Notes under the pieces: generated by a model
Told to the model about the DNA's origin: nothing
Seen by the model: the letters and a program-made list of their open reading frames with translations, nothing else
Databases searched by the model: none
Position numbers and translations under genes: made by a program
Shown here: piece by piece, positions 41,029-50,120 of the stretch
Layout of the letters: each line of letters begins with the position of its first letter
Position numbering within the stretch: position 1 is the first letter of the stretch
Assembly: GCF_030730925.1 (NCBI RefSeq)
Contig: NZ_JAVAMB010000009.1
Span: 1-64,000, forward strand
Length of the DNA: 64,000 nucleotides
Direction: 5' to 3'
Source: Flavobacterium sp. DG2-3
GTDB lineage: Bacteria > Bacteroidota > Bacteroidia > Flavobacteriales > Flavobacteriaceae

Positions 41029-41904
41029 TTAAACCTTTTTGTTTTTTAGTTTATCTCTCTGAATTTGTTCGATTGGTAAAATATCAGTCGATTTAAAAGT
41101 CAGAGCCTGATAAACGGCATTTAAATCACGAGTTAATTTTCTAAGTCCCATTGGCTCTAAAGACGCTGCATGATCTGTACCCTTCCAAGTTCTGTCAAGT
41201 GTATAGTGTCTTTCAATAATATTAGCTCCCAAAGTGTAGGCCGCAATATCAACCGCTATTCCGAGATGATGACCTGAAAAACCGATGTGTTTAACCTTAT
41301 CGCCATATTTTTGCCTTAAAAGGTTAATATCTAAAAGGCATACATCTTGAAAAGGAACAGGATAACCAGACGTACAATTATATAAAACCAAATCTTTGTT
41401 TCTTCCTTTTGCAGTAAAAAATTCAACTAATCGATCTGTTTCATCTTTAGTTGTCATTCCTGTTGAAATGTGAATTTCGCCAGCATAATTTTCGCTAAGC
41501 CAGCCCAGCATTTCAAAATTATTATTACAGGCCGAAGGTATTTTTATAAACTCTGGTTTTAAATCCGCTATTTCTTTTGCAGAAGTTGTATCCCAGACTG
41601 AAGTAGAATAGACAATTCCGATTTCTTCACAATATGTTTTTAGTTCTTGATGCTGTGCCGCGTCAAATTCTAAAAATTCACGATGTGCTCCGTAAGTATC
41701 TCCATAAGAATTAGAAGCATTAGGGTGTGGAGCATCATACTGTTCCTCTGTTAAAAGTTCTTTATTATTACGTTTTTGGAATTTTACAGCATCTGCATTT
41801 CCGAAGATTTTTGCAATTTTAATTAATTCTTTGGCTATTTCCATTTCCCCTTTATGATTACATCCAATTTCTGCAATCACATAAGGTTTTTTAAATTCCT
41901 TCAT
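41029..41904 (-). CDS. neuB: NeuB-family nonulosonate synthase
   Basis: It condenses phosphoenolpyruvate with a hexose-type substrate to make a nonulosonic acid. A TIM barrel is suggested by VIAEIGCNHKGEMEIAKEL (start), AVKFQKRN, KIPSACNNNFEML, HISTGMT, and HYTLDRTWKGTDHAASLEP. The C-terminal SAF (antifreeze-like) domain of E. coli NeuB is absent: the protein ends at 291 rather than about 346 aa. It overlaps the upstream cytidylyltransferase gene by 14 bp. It could make Kdn, Neu5Ac or a 9-phosphate precursor. Confidence 0.85.
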   Translation of the reverse strand: MKEFKKPYVIAEIGCNHKGEMEIAKELIKIAKIFGNADAVKFQKRNNKELLTEEQYDAPHPNASNSYGDTYGAHREFLEFDAAQHQELKTYCEEIGIVYSTSVWDTTSAKEIADLKPEFIKIPSACNNNFEMLGWLSENYAGEIHISTGMTTKDETDRLVEFFTAKGRNKDLVLYNCTSGYPVPFQDVCLLDINLLRQKYGDKVKHIGFSGHHLGIAVDIAAYTLGANIIERHYTLDRTWKGTDHAASLEPMGLRKLTRDLNAVYQALTFKSTDILPIEQIQRDKLKNKKV

Positions 41905-43057
41905 AACGTTTATTATACTTTAATAAAATTTCACAAGTCTCTCTAATAGCTCCAGCTCCTGAATTATGAGTTAAAACATAATCTGCATTTGCCTTCAAAA
42001 TATCTGTTGCATCTGCTGGCGTAAATGACCATCCGACGCTACAAATATTTGCCAAATCATTTACATCATCGCCCACGTACGAAACGGCGCCAAAACTACT
42101 ATTTCTCTCTGAAAGAAAATGTGTTAAAAAGGAAAATTTATCTTTTACTCCTAAAAATGTACGTTTAATCTGCAATTTCTTCATTCTCTCCGCAACTAAA
42201 TCAGAATTTTCTGAAGTCATTACTACGACCTCAACATTATTTTGTCTCAGGATTTCTAATCCCATTCCGTCACGCATATCGAATTTTTTGGCCATTTCGC
42301 CATTCGCATCATAATAAACACAACCGTCTGTAAAAACTCCATCAACATCCAGAACCAAATACTCGATTCTTTGATGCACCTTTTTCTTTTTCTGACGATC
42401 TCCTAATAATTTTTCAAGAATATCCCAGTCGGACAAACTATCAATTTCTACCAAAGTTTCTTCGGGCATTTTTACTAATCCAATTGTCCCGCTTACTCTG
42501 TTTTTAGAGTTTAAAAAAGCTTCTTTAGTAGTTGCATAAACAGCTCCGTTCTCGATAAGCAATCCTTCAAAGTCCTGCCGTCTTGGTCTTTTAAAAACAT
42601 CGTAATTATTTGGTGTTCCGTCTGAATTCCAAATAAAACGATGTGTATTTACAACTGTAAGTGCAGATTCTTTTTCATTAATAATGATTTCATTTAATAC
42701 TGCATTAATATCTTCAGTCTTTGTCATTGGTGAAGTTGCCTGCAATAAACACAATACATCAAAATCGTAATTTATTAACGTTGAAAATTCCAGCATTGCA
42801 CTTTCTGTTGAAGCAGTATCTGATGCATTTTCGTCATTTCTTAAAAGTGTTTTTACTTTTGGTGTCCAAAAATATTCCCTTTTAATATAATCTAAAATAT
42901 CCTGATCGTCTGTAAAAACATAAACTTCATCTAAATCAGAAAAAAAAGCTTCTGTTAAAACCCATGAAAAAAGTGGGCGACCTAACATTTTCTTTTTGTT
43001 TTTTCCGGGAATTCCTTTTGAGTTTTTTCTTAGAGGAATTATTGCTATTTTTTTCAT
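41891..43057 (-). CDS. Cytidylyltransferase-HAD phosphatase fusion (CMP-nonulosonate)
   Basis: Two domains are joined. Residues 1-220 are an N-acylneuraminate/Kdn cytidylyltransferase (IPLRKNSKGIPGKNKKKMLG, LLQATSPMTKTEDI, ENGAVYATTKEAF). Residues 230-388 are a HAD phosphatase of the KdsC type (VLDVDGVFTDGCVYYD with Asp237/Asp239, MTSENSD, YVGDDVND). The fusion predicts that a nonulosonate 9-phosphate is dephosphorylated and then activated to its CMP form. It overlaps the neuB gene by 14 bp. This order, with the synthase downstream, differs from single-domain NeuA loci. Confidence 0.87.
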   Translation of the reverse strand: MKKIAIIPLRKNSKGIPGKNKKKMLGRPLFSWVLTEAFFSDLDEVYVFTDDQDILDYIKREYFWTPKVKTLLRNDENASDTASTESAMLEFSTLINYDFDVLCLLQATSPMTKTEDINAVLNEIIINEKESALTVVNTHRFIWNSDGTPNNYDVFKRPRRQDFEGLLIENGAVYATTKEAFLNSKNRVSGTIGLVKMPEETLVEIDSLSDWDILEKLLGDRQKKKKVHQRIEYLVLDVDGVFTDGCVYYDANGEMAKKFDMRDGMGLEILRQNNVEVVVMTSENSDLVAERMKKLQIKRTFLGVKDKFSFLTHFLSERNSSFGAVSYVGDDVNDLANICSVGWSFTPADATDILKANADYVLTHNSGAGAIRETCEILLKYNKRYEGI

Positions 43058-43060
43058 CTG

Positions 43061-43672
43061 TTATAACCTAATTAAATTAAAGATAGATTGTTGTCTCCAC
43101 TCTGAGTAGTTTTCAATTTTAAAACTATGCTTGCTAAAAATTTCTTCTAGTTCTTGTTTTGTATAATCGCTTAACCAGCCATTTTTATCGCGTGATAGTT
43201 TTACAATATCGCTACAGCAATAGGATAAAACCACTTGCTTTATTGTAGGCCCCAATTCATCAAAAACACGGTTAATATCATATACATATTCAAGAACACC
43301 ACTAAAAACTGCTGTATCGCATTTTTTAACTTCCGAAATAATTTCTTGATTTAAATCGCAGACAATAGTCTCTTCAAATCTAGGAACAATATCTGTTGGA
43401 ATATAACTTTTGTAATTTTGAATATGATTTTTAAGAATCATATTTCCAGCTCCGAATTCTATAATATTTGCATTTGGCAAAATATAAGAGCCTAGAATAA
43501 TTGTTCTTTCATCCCAATCTGAAAAAAGCTGCTCATTGTTTTGCCATCTTTTAAAATCGGTTTTTTTTTCTGCTCTAAGTTTGCTGTTTTCAATTTGGCG
43601 CTCGTGTAATGTTTGATCAACATCATTTACTGGGCGTAGCAAATTAATTAGATTCTTGACCAATGCTTTCAT
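43061..43672 (-). CDS. Small SAM-dependent methyltransferase-like protein (203 aa)
   Basis: NIIEFGAGNMILKNHI (about 89-104) resembles motif I, and TAVFSGVLEYVYDINRVFDELG resembles the region that follows a core Rossmann methyltransferase. It has no membrane segment. The start used here overlaps the upstream GT4 gene by 29 bp, which is large, so a later in-frame start is possible but would remove few conserved residues. It lies 3 bp before the cytidylyltransferase fusion and probably modifies a sugar or intermediate. Confidence 0.7.
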   Translation of the reverse strand: MKALVKNLINLLRPVNDVDQTLHERQIENSKLRAEKKTDFKRWQNNEQLFSDWDERTIILGSYILPNANIIEFGAGNMILKNHIQNYKSYIPTDIVPRFEETIVCDLNQEIISEVKKCDTAVFSGVLEYVYDINRVFDELGPTIKQVVLSYCCSDIVKLSRDKNGWLSDYTKQELEEIFSKHSFKIENYSEWRQQSIFNLIRL

Positions 43673-44798
43673 ACAATTTAATTATTTGTTTTTTAAGACG
43701 ATCTCTATTAAAATTCTTATCAACAAATGTAACATTATACTGCTTTGCTGTTTCTCTCAGGGTTGCATTTTTCAAAGCATTTTGCAAATTGAGTGCAATT
43801 TTCTGAACATCAAAGGGATTTTCTATCAAATATCCATTTACTCCATGTGTGATAACTTCTTCTGATACATTTCCAGGATTCGTTTGGATAGGGAATGCCC
43901 CCATTCCCATTGCTTCTATTCCAGCTGTTGGTAAACCGTCAGAAACACTATTGGCAACATGCAGAATACTTTTTCCCATAATTTCGAGTAGAACATCATT
44001 AGAAACAAACTGGCCACGCAGATACATTCTTACCTTTAAATTCTTAAAATATTCTGATTTTTCTACTCTTTCTTTTACTACTAAATCCGCACTATAAATT
44101 ACTATTTTTAAATTTTCAAATAATTCTTTTGGCAGTAGTTCAACAGCGTCAATTATCTGTAAAGTTTTACCAATTCCGTCTTCATAACCTTTAATTAAGA
44201 AAATATTTCTTTGATCAGAATCTAAAATAAATTTTTCATTGATTTCTAATCCTCCATTACCAATAAAAGCTCCTAAAAATTTGTTTTTAAATCCGTTTTC
44301 TAAAGTTATATTATAATCCCTTCTGCAATCTGTAATTAAGTAATCCACCCTTTGGAGCACTTCTGTAAATTTATCCTTTGTAATGCCTAATGTTTCATGT
44401 AAAAATATATCACTTCCCCAAGACGAATAAATCCACTTAATTTTTGGATGTTGTTTCATTACATCCAAAATGGGAACACAAGATAACTGCATTGCAAAAC
44501 TGTGTACAATATTTGGTTGAATCTGATGTAAAAGTTCATTAAAATATACTTCTACTTTTCTTTCATTATATTGTTGAATGATTTTATAAATCTCTGGAAA
44601 GTATTTTTTGAGCATTTTCCTTCCTGGAAAATCCCATTTTGTTTTCCAATTTCTAATTTGTTTCAACCATTTTGTTCTTTCAGATGTAGTTGAACTATCT
44701 GAAATATCAAACCAATAAACCTCATGTCCTGCATCTCTCAGTTGATTTACCCATTGAAAAAAATGGTGATTAGGTATCGAAACCATTAGAATTTTCAT
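43644..44798 (-). CDS. GT4-like glycosyltransferase (384 aa)
   Basis: The GT-B core is identified from NSVSDGLPTAGIEAMGMGAF near residues 290-309. The usual EX7E first glutamate is Asp here, so the motif reads DX7E. The N-terminal VSIPNHHFFQWVNQLRDAGH and WGSDIFLHE (about 135-143) resemble GT4 acceptor domains. It overlaps the small methyltransferase gene by 29 bp. No transmembrane region is seen. Specificity is not inferable. Confidence 0.84.
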   Translation of the reverse strand: MKILMVSIPNHHFFQWVNQLRDAGHEVYWFDISDSSTTSERTKWLKQIRNWKTKWDFPGRKMLKKYFPEIYKIIQQYNERKVEVYFNELLHQIQPNIVHSFAMQLSCVPILDVMKQHPKIKWIYSSWGSDIFLHETLGITKDKFTEVLQRVDYLITDCRRDYNITLENGFKNKFLGAFIGNGGLEINEKFILDSDQRNIFLIKGYEDGIGKTLQIIDAVELLPKELFENLKIVIYSADLVVKERVEKSEYFKNLKVRMYLRGQFVSNDVLLEIMGKSILHVANSVSDGLPTAGIEAMGMGAFPIQTNPGNVSEEVITHGVNGYLIENPFDVQKIALNLQNALKNATLRETAKQYNVTFVDKNFNRDRLKKQIIKLYESIGQESN

Positions 44799-44800
44799 TT

Positions 44801-45874
44801 CTATAATTTTATTTTGAGTTGAATTTCACCTGTTGTAGTATCAAATGAATATTGATATGAATTATTTCTATAGAATGAAACAATAATTTCTAAAATCCTG
44901 TCATTTATTATCTGTGGTTCTAAATATTTTTTACTTTTTTTGCCAAAAAGTTTTTTTATATTTTCTTTGAGTTTTTCTTTGAACGGTATTTTATTAATAG
45001 TTATTTCTACCGTCACATTTTCAAAATTACTCAATTGCATCAAAATTGCAGAAAGCTTAACTTCTTCCGAATCCAATATAAATTGGAAATCAGCTTTATT
45101 ATTTACTAACTCATTATAATCTGATTCCAATGGTATAATTCCCCATTCATTTTGAAGATTTAATTTTGTTCGCCTAGAAGCATTAGAAAAGTGCATATAC
45201 GAGTGATTGATTCGCTCCAATGTTGAATGAAAAGGATTGCTGCTATTCTTACTTCTATAAGCTTTTGGATGCCATTGGTGCTTTACTAGTAATTTTTCAT
45301 CTATGAAAATTACAGATAATCCAGCATTTTTTAATCTCAGATGAATATCTGTGTCTTCAGCTCCCCAGCCATGATAAAATTCATCATATCCGTTAACAGA
45401 CATTAATACATCTGTTGGAAAAAGAGTTGTTCCCGTAACTTCATCATTTCCCAGAAAATCAACCTTATAGTCATCAAAATCTTTTCCTTCTTTAGATTCT
45501 TCAGGAGATAAAAATCCATACTGAAAATAATAGATTTTTTTATTATTTACTAAACCTTTTGATATCTCTATAAAATCGGGATGAAACATCAAATCAATAT
45601 CCCCAACCAAAAAATAGGGTGATTTTGTTTTTTTTAATGCAATATTAATAGCTCGAGATTTGTTCCATAATTGTCCTTGAACTGGACATACTATTAATTC
45701 TACAAAAATAAATGCTTTAGTTAATTCTTTAAGTTTATCGATATAATCAACCTTGCTTCCGTAGTCTACTAAAAACACTTTAAAGTCTTTATCCGATTGA
45801 ATGTCAAGAGATGCTAAACTTCTTTCTACAATTCGTAAATCACGATCTCTATTTGTGAGAACTATACTAATCAT
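44801..45874 (-). CDS. GT2 glycosyltransferase with WGAEDTD motif (357 aa)
   Basis: ISIVLTNRDRDLRIVERSL starts a GT-A domain, with GDID at 91-94 as the metal site. GWGAEDTDIHLRLKNAG (169-185) is the motif of galactosyltransferase-like (GT7C) enzymes such as chondroitin polymerases. The last 100 residues lack recognised features. It follows another GT2 gene with a 4-bp overlap (ATGA), so it is coupled to it. Galactose or N-acetylgalactosamine transfer is suggested by the motif only. Confidence 0.86.
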   Translation of the reverse strand: MISIVLTNRDRDLRIVERSLASLDIQSDKDFKVFLVDYGSKVDYIDKLKELTKAFIFVELIVCPVQGQLWNKSRAINIALKKTKSPYFLVGDIDLMFHPDFIEISKGLVNNKKIYYFQYGFLSPEESKEGKDFDDYKVDFLGNDEVTGTTLFPTDVLMSVNGYDEFYHGWGAEDTDIHLRLKNAGLSVIFIDEKLLVKHQWHPKAYRSKNSSNPFHSTLERINHSYMHFSNASRRTKLNLQNEWGIIPLESDYNELVNNKADFQFILDSEEVKLSAILMQLSNFENVTVEITINKIPFKEKLKENIKKLFGKKSKKYLEPQIINDRILEIIVSFYRNNSYQYSFDTTTGEIQLKIKL

Positions 45875-46785
45875 ATAAAACTTTTATAAATAGAATATAA
45901 ATACATTTTTAAGTCAATATAATTGACTCCTGTTTCTTTCAAGTTTTTTAAAAATTGGATAAACCCTTTATGATACCTATTCTCTCTATTAAAACTTAAC
46001 ATTAAACTTTTCTTTAAATTTAGTATCGCTTTGGCTGTTATCTCTTTTTTAGATGCGAAATCATTGTCTTGAAATACATCTTGCAAAATATTAAGATTAA
46101 TTTTTAAAATATTACTATTTACTCTTCTCATCTCTGTTGAAATACCAGCATCAATTCTATAAACTGCGGTTATCTCATTTAGATAATGAATGCATCCTCC
46201 ATTTCTAATTGTCCACAGATATGTTGGCCAATCTCCAAAGGGGTATTTTAAAATCCAAGATGGCAATTTTTCCGTATGACTTTGATTATTTTTAAATAAA
46301 ACAGAAACAGATGGAATGTGATTAGCAAAAACTAGATCATCAAATTGTGTATCTTTTTTAGATATAATCGGTTCCCATATCTTTCTAGTGCCATCTTTAA
46401 ACAATAATTCTATGTTAGTGTATATTATAGAAAAATCTGGATTACTTTCTAAAAAATCTACTTGCTTTTGGAGTTTTTGATCGTCAATCCAATAATCATC
46501 ACCGTCGCAAATTGCTATATATTTACCATCACATTCTTGTATAGTACGTATATAATTTTTTATCAATCCAATATTGCATTCTAAGGATGGCAATAATTTT
46601 ATTCTTATAGGGTTTTCCTTGGCATATTTTTCGCAGATAATTCTTGTTGAATCTGTACTGTGATCTTCTCCAATAACCAATTGAAATTCAAAATTAGTTT
46701 TTTGAGATAGAATACTTTCTAAAGTCTGACCTATAAATTTTTCTTGATTATAAGTAAGTATAAATATGCTTACTTTGTTATTCAC
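45871..46785 (-). CDS. GT2-family glycosyltransferase (304 aa)
   Basis: SIFILTYNQEKFIGQTLESI opens the GT-A domain and DGDDYW (94-99) is its metal-binding site. The pattern GEDHSTDSTR at about 39-48 is typical of the beta-glycosyltransferases found in capsule loci. The C-terminal helices contain no membrane segment. It overlaps neighbours at both ends by 4 bp, forming a translationally coupled series of GT2 genes. Confidence 0.88.
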   Translation of the reverse strand: MNNKVSIFILTYNQEKFIGQTLESILSQKTNFEFQLVIGEDHSTDSTRIICEKYAKENPIRIKLLPSLECNIGLIKNYIRTIQECDGKYIAICDGDDYWIDDQKLQKQVDFLESNPDFSIIYTNIELLFKDGTRKIWEPIISKKDTQFDDLVFANHIPSVSVLFKNNQSHTEKLPSWILKYPFGDWPTYLWTIRNGGCIHYLNEITAVYRIDAGISTEMRRVNSNILKINLNILQDVFQDNDFASKKEITAKAILNLKKSLMLSFNRENRYHKGFIQFLKNLKETGVNYIDLKMYLYSIYKSFI

Positions 46786-47720
46786 GATGACTTTAATTTT
46801 AATTTAGCAAATTTCATAGTATTCGATACTTTATACTTAAAAAACTTTTTTATAATTGAAAATGTTAGGCTTAATTGAAAATTCTTAATACAATTTAAAA
46901 CAAGAAAAATTAAAGTTTTTAATCTAAATTTATTATATAGTGCAAGAAAATGAGCAAAACTATTTATAACATATTTAAACTCTGATACCGTATAATTAAA
47001 ATCACTTTTAATTATATAAATAAAAAACAAATTGTTTGCTTCTCTTTTTAAAAACGTGTTTTTTTTATTACCAGATATACTATGATCTGTCACTCGAATA
47101 TAGGCGATCGCTTCATTAATTGTAAAAATTATCTTTTTTTCTGAAAACTCAAGCCAAGCAATATCATCAGAATGCCAGGCCAGAGGATAATGTTTAAATC
47201 TGTTTCTTTCAAATGATTTTCTCGAAAAAATATATTCAGTTAACGAACTTCTTGTTTCGTTTCTCATTTTTCGAAACATAGAATCTTTAGCATGTTCTGT
47301 TTTTGGATGAACATATCTTTGTGAAAATGGTAAGTTATTTTCATTTACTATGATTGTTGAAAGTCGAACTAAATTAGAACCAGACACTTCAATATCATTT
47401 ATATTTTTATAAAAGTTCTCGATTACTTGATGATGAAGTTGATCATCATCTCCCAAAACCATAATCCAGCTTTCGTTATCAATTAGATCAACACATCTAT
47501 TCCAATGTTCAGATAATGAGTAATGTCCTAAATTATTTTCAAATCTTTTATATTTTACAGATAATGACGTTTGAAATTGTGATATAATTTCTTCAGGACT
47601 AATTGGACTGCAGTCATCACCTATGTAAACTCGAAATCTTTTATCAGTCTGAAGTGATAGTGATTCTAATGTTTGTAAAAAAAACAGGTAATTATAATAT
47701 GGGACAACAATTGCAATCAT
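46782..47720 (-). CDS. GT2-family glycosyltransferase (312 aa)
   Basis: IAIVVPYYNYLFFLQTLES and VYIGDDCSPIS place it in GT2, with GDDD at 90-93 as the metal site. Its C-terminal third is unusually basic and A+T rich in its codons (FKYVINSFAHFLALYNK), and it lacks the ED motif seen in its neighbours. It overlaps the genes on both sides by 4 bp. It probably adds one sugar of the repeat. Confidence 0.86.
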   Translation of the reverse strand: MIAIVVPYYNYLFFLQTLESLSLQTDKRFRVYIGDDCSPISPEEIISQFQTSLSVKYKRFENNLGHYSLSEHWNRCVDLIDNESWIMVLGDDDQLHHQVIENFYKNINDIEVSGSNLVRLSTIIVNENNLPFSQRYVHPKTEHAKDSMFRKMRNETRSSLTEYIFSRKSFERNRFKHYPLAWHSDDIAWLEFSEKKIIFTINEAIAYIRVTDHSISGNKKNTFLKREANNLFFIYIIKSDFNYTVSEFKYVINSFAHFLALYNKFRLKTLIFLVLNCIKNFQLSLTFSIIKKFFKYKVSNTMKFAKLKLKSS

Positions 47721-48550
47721 TTAAAAATAAACCACTTACTGTTTTTAATCTTTTTAAGTTTGTTGTAAAACCTAAATACTATTGAATTTTCAATACTTAC
47801 AATTTTCTTTTTAAACAAAATAGCTTTTCTAGCCATAAAAATTGGATTCCCAAAATAATCATTATAAATGTTTCTATTTATATCAAATAAAGTATTCAAC
47901 ACAATATTATGCTTTTCTTTATCAAGAAATTTATCGCTCATAGATGTTCCAGCATGTTTACGATAAAAAAATAAAATTTCTGGTATTTTAAAAACTTTCC
48001 CATCTGGGCACAAAAGTCTTATCCATAAGTCCCAATCTTCTAATCCTGATTTTAATGTCTCATTATACTTCCCAACACTTATAAAATCGTTTTTTTTGAA
48101 CATTGATGCACTAAATATCATATTTTCAATCAAAATTTCAGGAAAAGAATAAGGCGGAAGTATCCATTCTCCTTCTTTCTCTCCAAAATAAGAAACTCGA
48201 CAATAAACCAATTTCAACTCATCATCATTATTAAAAACATTAACTGCTTTCTCAATATAAGTGGGATGAATAAGATCATCTGCATCTAGAGGAAGAATGT
48301 AAATTCCTTTTGATTTTGAAATTCCGAAATTTCTTGCACTAGAAAGTCCACCGTTTTCTTTACGGAAAAAGGAAATCCTACTGTCTGAAAGATATTTGTC
48401 GATAGTTTCAAATAAATCATCATTTGACCCGTCATCTACTATTATAATTTCCCAATTTTGATACGTTTGAGAAATAACTGATTCTATTGTTTCTTCAACA
48501 AATTTTGAAACATTAAAACAAGGTATGACAACCGAAACTAGACTATCCAT
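47717..48550 (-). CDS. GT2-family glycosyltransferase (277 aa)
   Basis: SVVIPCFNVSKFVEETIESV and IIIVDDGSND define the GT-A nucleotide-binding half. DADD (89-92) is the metal site, and GLEDWDLWIRLL near 167-178 gives the catalytic acidic pair. It is a compact enzyme lacking extra domains. It overlaps the downstream GT2 by 4 bp and is 2 bp from the upstream gene, so it is in the same transcript. Confidence 0.89.
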   Translation of the reverse strand: MDSLVSVVIPCFNVSKFVEETIESVISQTYQNWEIIIVDDGSNDDLFETIDKYLSDSRISFFRKENGGLSSARNFGISKSKGIYILPLDADDLIHPTYIEKAVNVFNNDDELKLVYCRVSYFGEKEGEWILPPYSFPEILIENMIFSASMFKKNDFISVGKYNETLKSGLEDWDLWIRLLCPDGKVFKIPEILFFYRKHAGTSMSDKFLDKEKHNIVLNTLFDINRNIYNDYFGNPIFMARKAILFKKKIVSIENSIVFRFYNKLKKIKNSKWFIFK

Positions 48551-48552
48551 TT

Positions 48553-49335
48553 TTAATTTTTAAGTATCTTTTTTCTAATTTCTAACCTAGTTCGAAGTAA
48601 TTTGGTTTCGAAAATAATTTTTTGAAAGAATTCTGCAGGCAAATTTAGCATGATTTTTTTTCCAAAAATCAATAAAATTTTAATTACAGAAAGGTATTCT
48701 AATTGATGTAATTGATAATGAGCAATTGTTTCATTTTTTAAACGACTTAAAAGACTTTTTTCATCGCGTTTTATATGGTAAAAAAATGTTTCATTAAAAT
48801 CTTTAATTATCAATCCTGCTTTTATAACTCGCTCTGACCATTGCTTATCTTCACTAAAAACAAGCTGTTCGTCAAATTTAAAATTTTTCCATATTTCTTT
48901 ATTTATCATAGCACATCCCGCCATTAACCCATACTTAAGACCATCTTTAACAGTGAAATCATTATCATTTGCTCTCAAGTAATTCGTGTAAGAATTTATA
49001 TATCTTATTCCAGCTAACGATGAATTCCGATTAAACTCTTTTAGCGAATTTTTAAAAAATGAGTTTCCAACAGGAATTGCGTGCGAGCTCAAAAGTAAGA
49101 CTAAATTATTTCTAGCTATTTCAATACCCAGATTTATTGCTTTGCCATATGTAAAGACATCAATTTTTACAATTTTGCAATTAAATTTTTCTGCTACAGT
49201 TATACTTTCATCTGTCGAATTATTATCAACTATAATAATTTCATCAATATCTTCCGCATAAACTTTATTTAGCATCGTTAGAGTTGCCCCTAATGCTTTT
49301 GCTTCGTTTTTATTTCTTATGACTATTGAGATCAT
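48553..49335 (-). CDS. GT2-family glycosyltransferase with altered DxD (260 aa)
   Basis: ISIVIRNKNEAKALGATLTM and IIIVDNNSTDES are GT2-type, but the usual DxD metal site is replaced by SSH (83-85, in LLLSSHAIPVG). FSEDKQWSERVIKAG near 156-170 keeps the later acidic pair. Some rhamnosyl- and other transferases carry this substitution, so the enzyme may still be active. It is packed 2 bp from the GT32 gene upstream. Confidence 0.82.
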   Translation of the reverse strand: MISIVIRNKNEAKALGATLTMLNKVYAEDIDEIIIVDNNSTDESITVAEKFNCKIVKIDVFTYGKAINLGIEIARNNLVLLLSSHAIPVGNSFFKNSLKEFNRNSSLAGIRYINSYTNYLRANDNDFTVKDGLKYGLMAGCAMINKEIWKNFKFDEQLVFSEDKQWSERVIKAGLIIKDFNETFFYHIKRDEKSLLSRLKNETIAHYQLHQLEYLSVIKILLIFGKKIMLNLPAEFFQKIIFETKLLRTRLEIRKKILKN

Positions 49336-49337
49336 TT

Positions 49338-50117
49338 TTAGCTAATAATTGATTTTAGAACTGTCTTAACTATCTTAACTATAAAATTTAAATCTGGTTT
49401 TCTTCCAAACTTAGTTTTTTTTACTGCATTTAAATATTCTTTTCTCCTTATTAATTGAAAAACATCATATTCTATCCATGATCCGTCCCATAAATGAATC
49501 CCTATGGTTTTTTCCGAAGCATATTTTAGAAAGTCCTTTTGAAATGGCTTGTTAACATCAAATGGAAGAGGGTAGAAATACTCTGGAGGATAAACCACAA
49601 TTTGTTTTTCTTCTACGATTTTTTTGAAAATTGGATTTTCAATTCCAGTATATGATTCAAATGCTCTTGTTAATACTCTCGGGATGCCAAATTTCATCTG
49701 CCATTCTTCTATTTGAGCGTTTTCATAATACTTGAAACATTCTAGAAGATATTCACTTTTTTTTACTCCTCCAAAAATACCCGCACTGATTAATTGTTCA
49801 TTTTCTGCTCCAATAAAAAAAGTATCGTTTAATAGACTATCTAATTTTTTTATTAAAAACATATCGGTATCCATATAAATCCCTCCAAATTCATATACTG
49901 CTTTTAGCCGAACATAATCTGCAACAAACGCATACTTTTTACGCTCATATGCAAACTTAACAAAAGGATGATTCATATCTGAATTCTCTTCATTCCATAA
50001 TATAAACTCGTAGTCAGATAAATGGTTCTTCCACGAATTAATCGTCTTTAACTGAATATCATTAAAATCATTTTTTCCAAACCAACAATAATGAATTATT
50101 TTAGGAATTTGCTCCAT
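49338..50117 (-). CDS. GT32-family glycosyltransferase (259 aa)
   Basis: IPKIIHYCWFGKNDFND and VADYVRLKAVYEFGGIYMD with the metal-binding DTD (83-85) are the signature of GT32 enzymes (OCH1-like mannosyl- and capsular galactosyl- or glucosyltransferases). A later SAGIFGG (about 107-113) matches family members. It has no signal or membrane segment. It is flanked closely by GT2 genes. It likely adds one hexose to the repeat. Confidence 0.9.
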   Translation of the reverse strand: MEQIPKIIHYCWFGKNDFNDIQLKTINSWKNHLSDYEFILWNEENSDMNHPFVKFAYERKKYAFVADYVRLKAVYEFGGIYMDTDMFLIKKLDSLLNDTFFIGAENEQLISAGIFGGVKKSEYLLECFKYYENAQIEEWQMKFGIPRVLTRAFESYTGIENPIFKKIVEEKQIVVYPPEYFYPLPFDVNKPFQKDFLKYASEKTIGIHLWDGSWIEYDVFQLIRRKEYLNAVKKTKFGRKPDLNFIVKIVKTVLKSIIS

Positions 50118-50120
50118 AGT

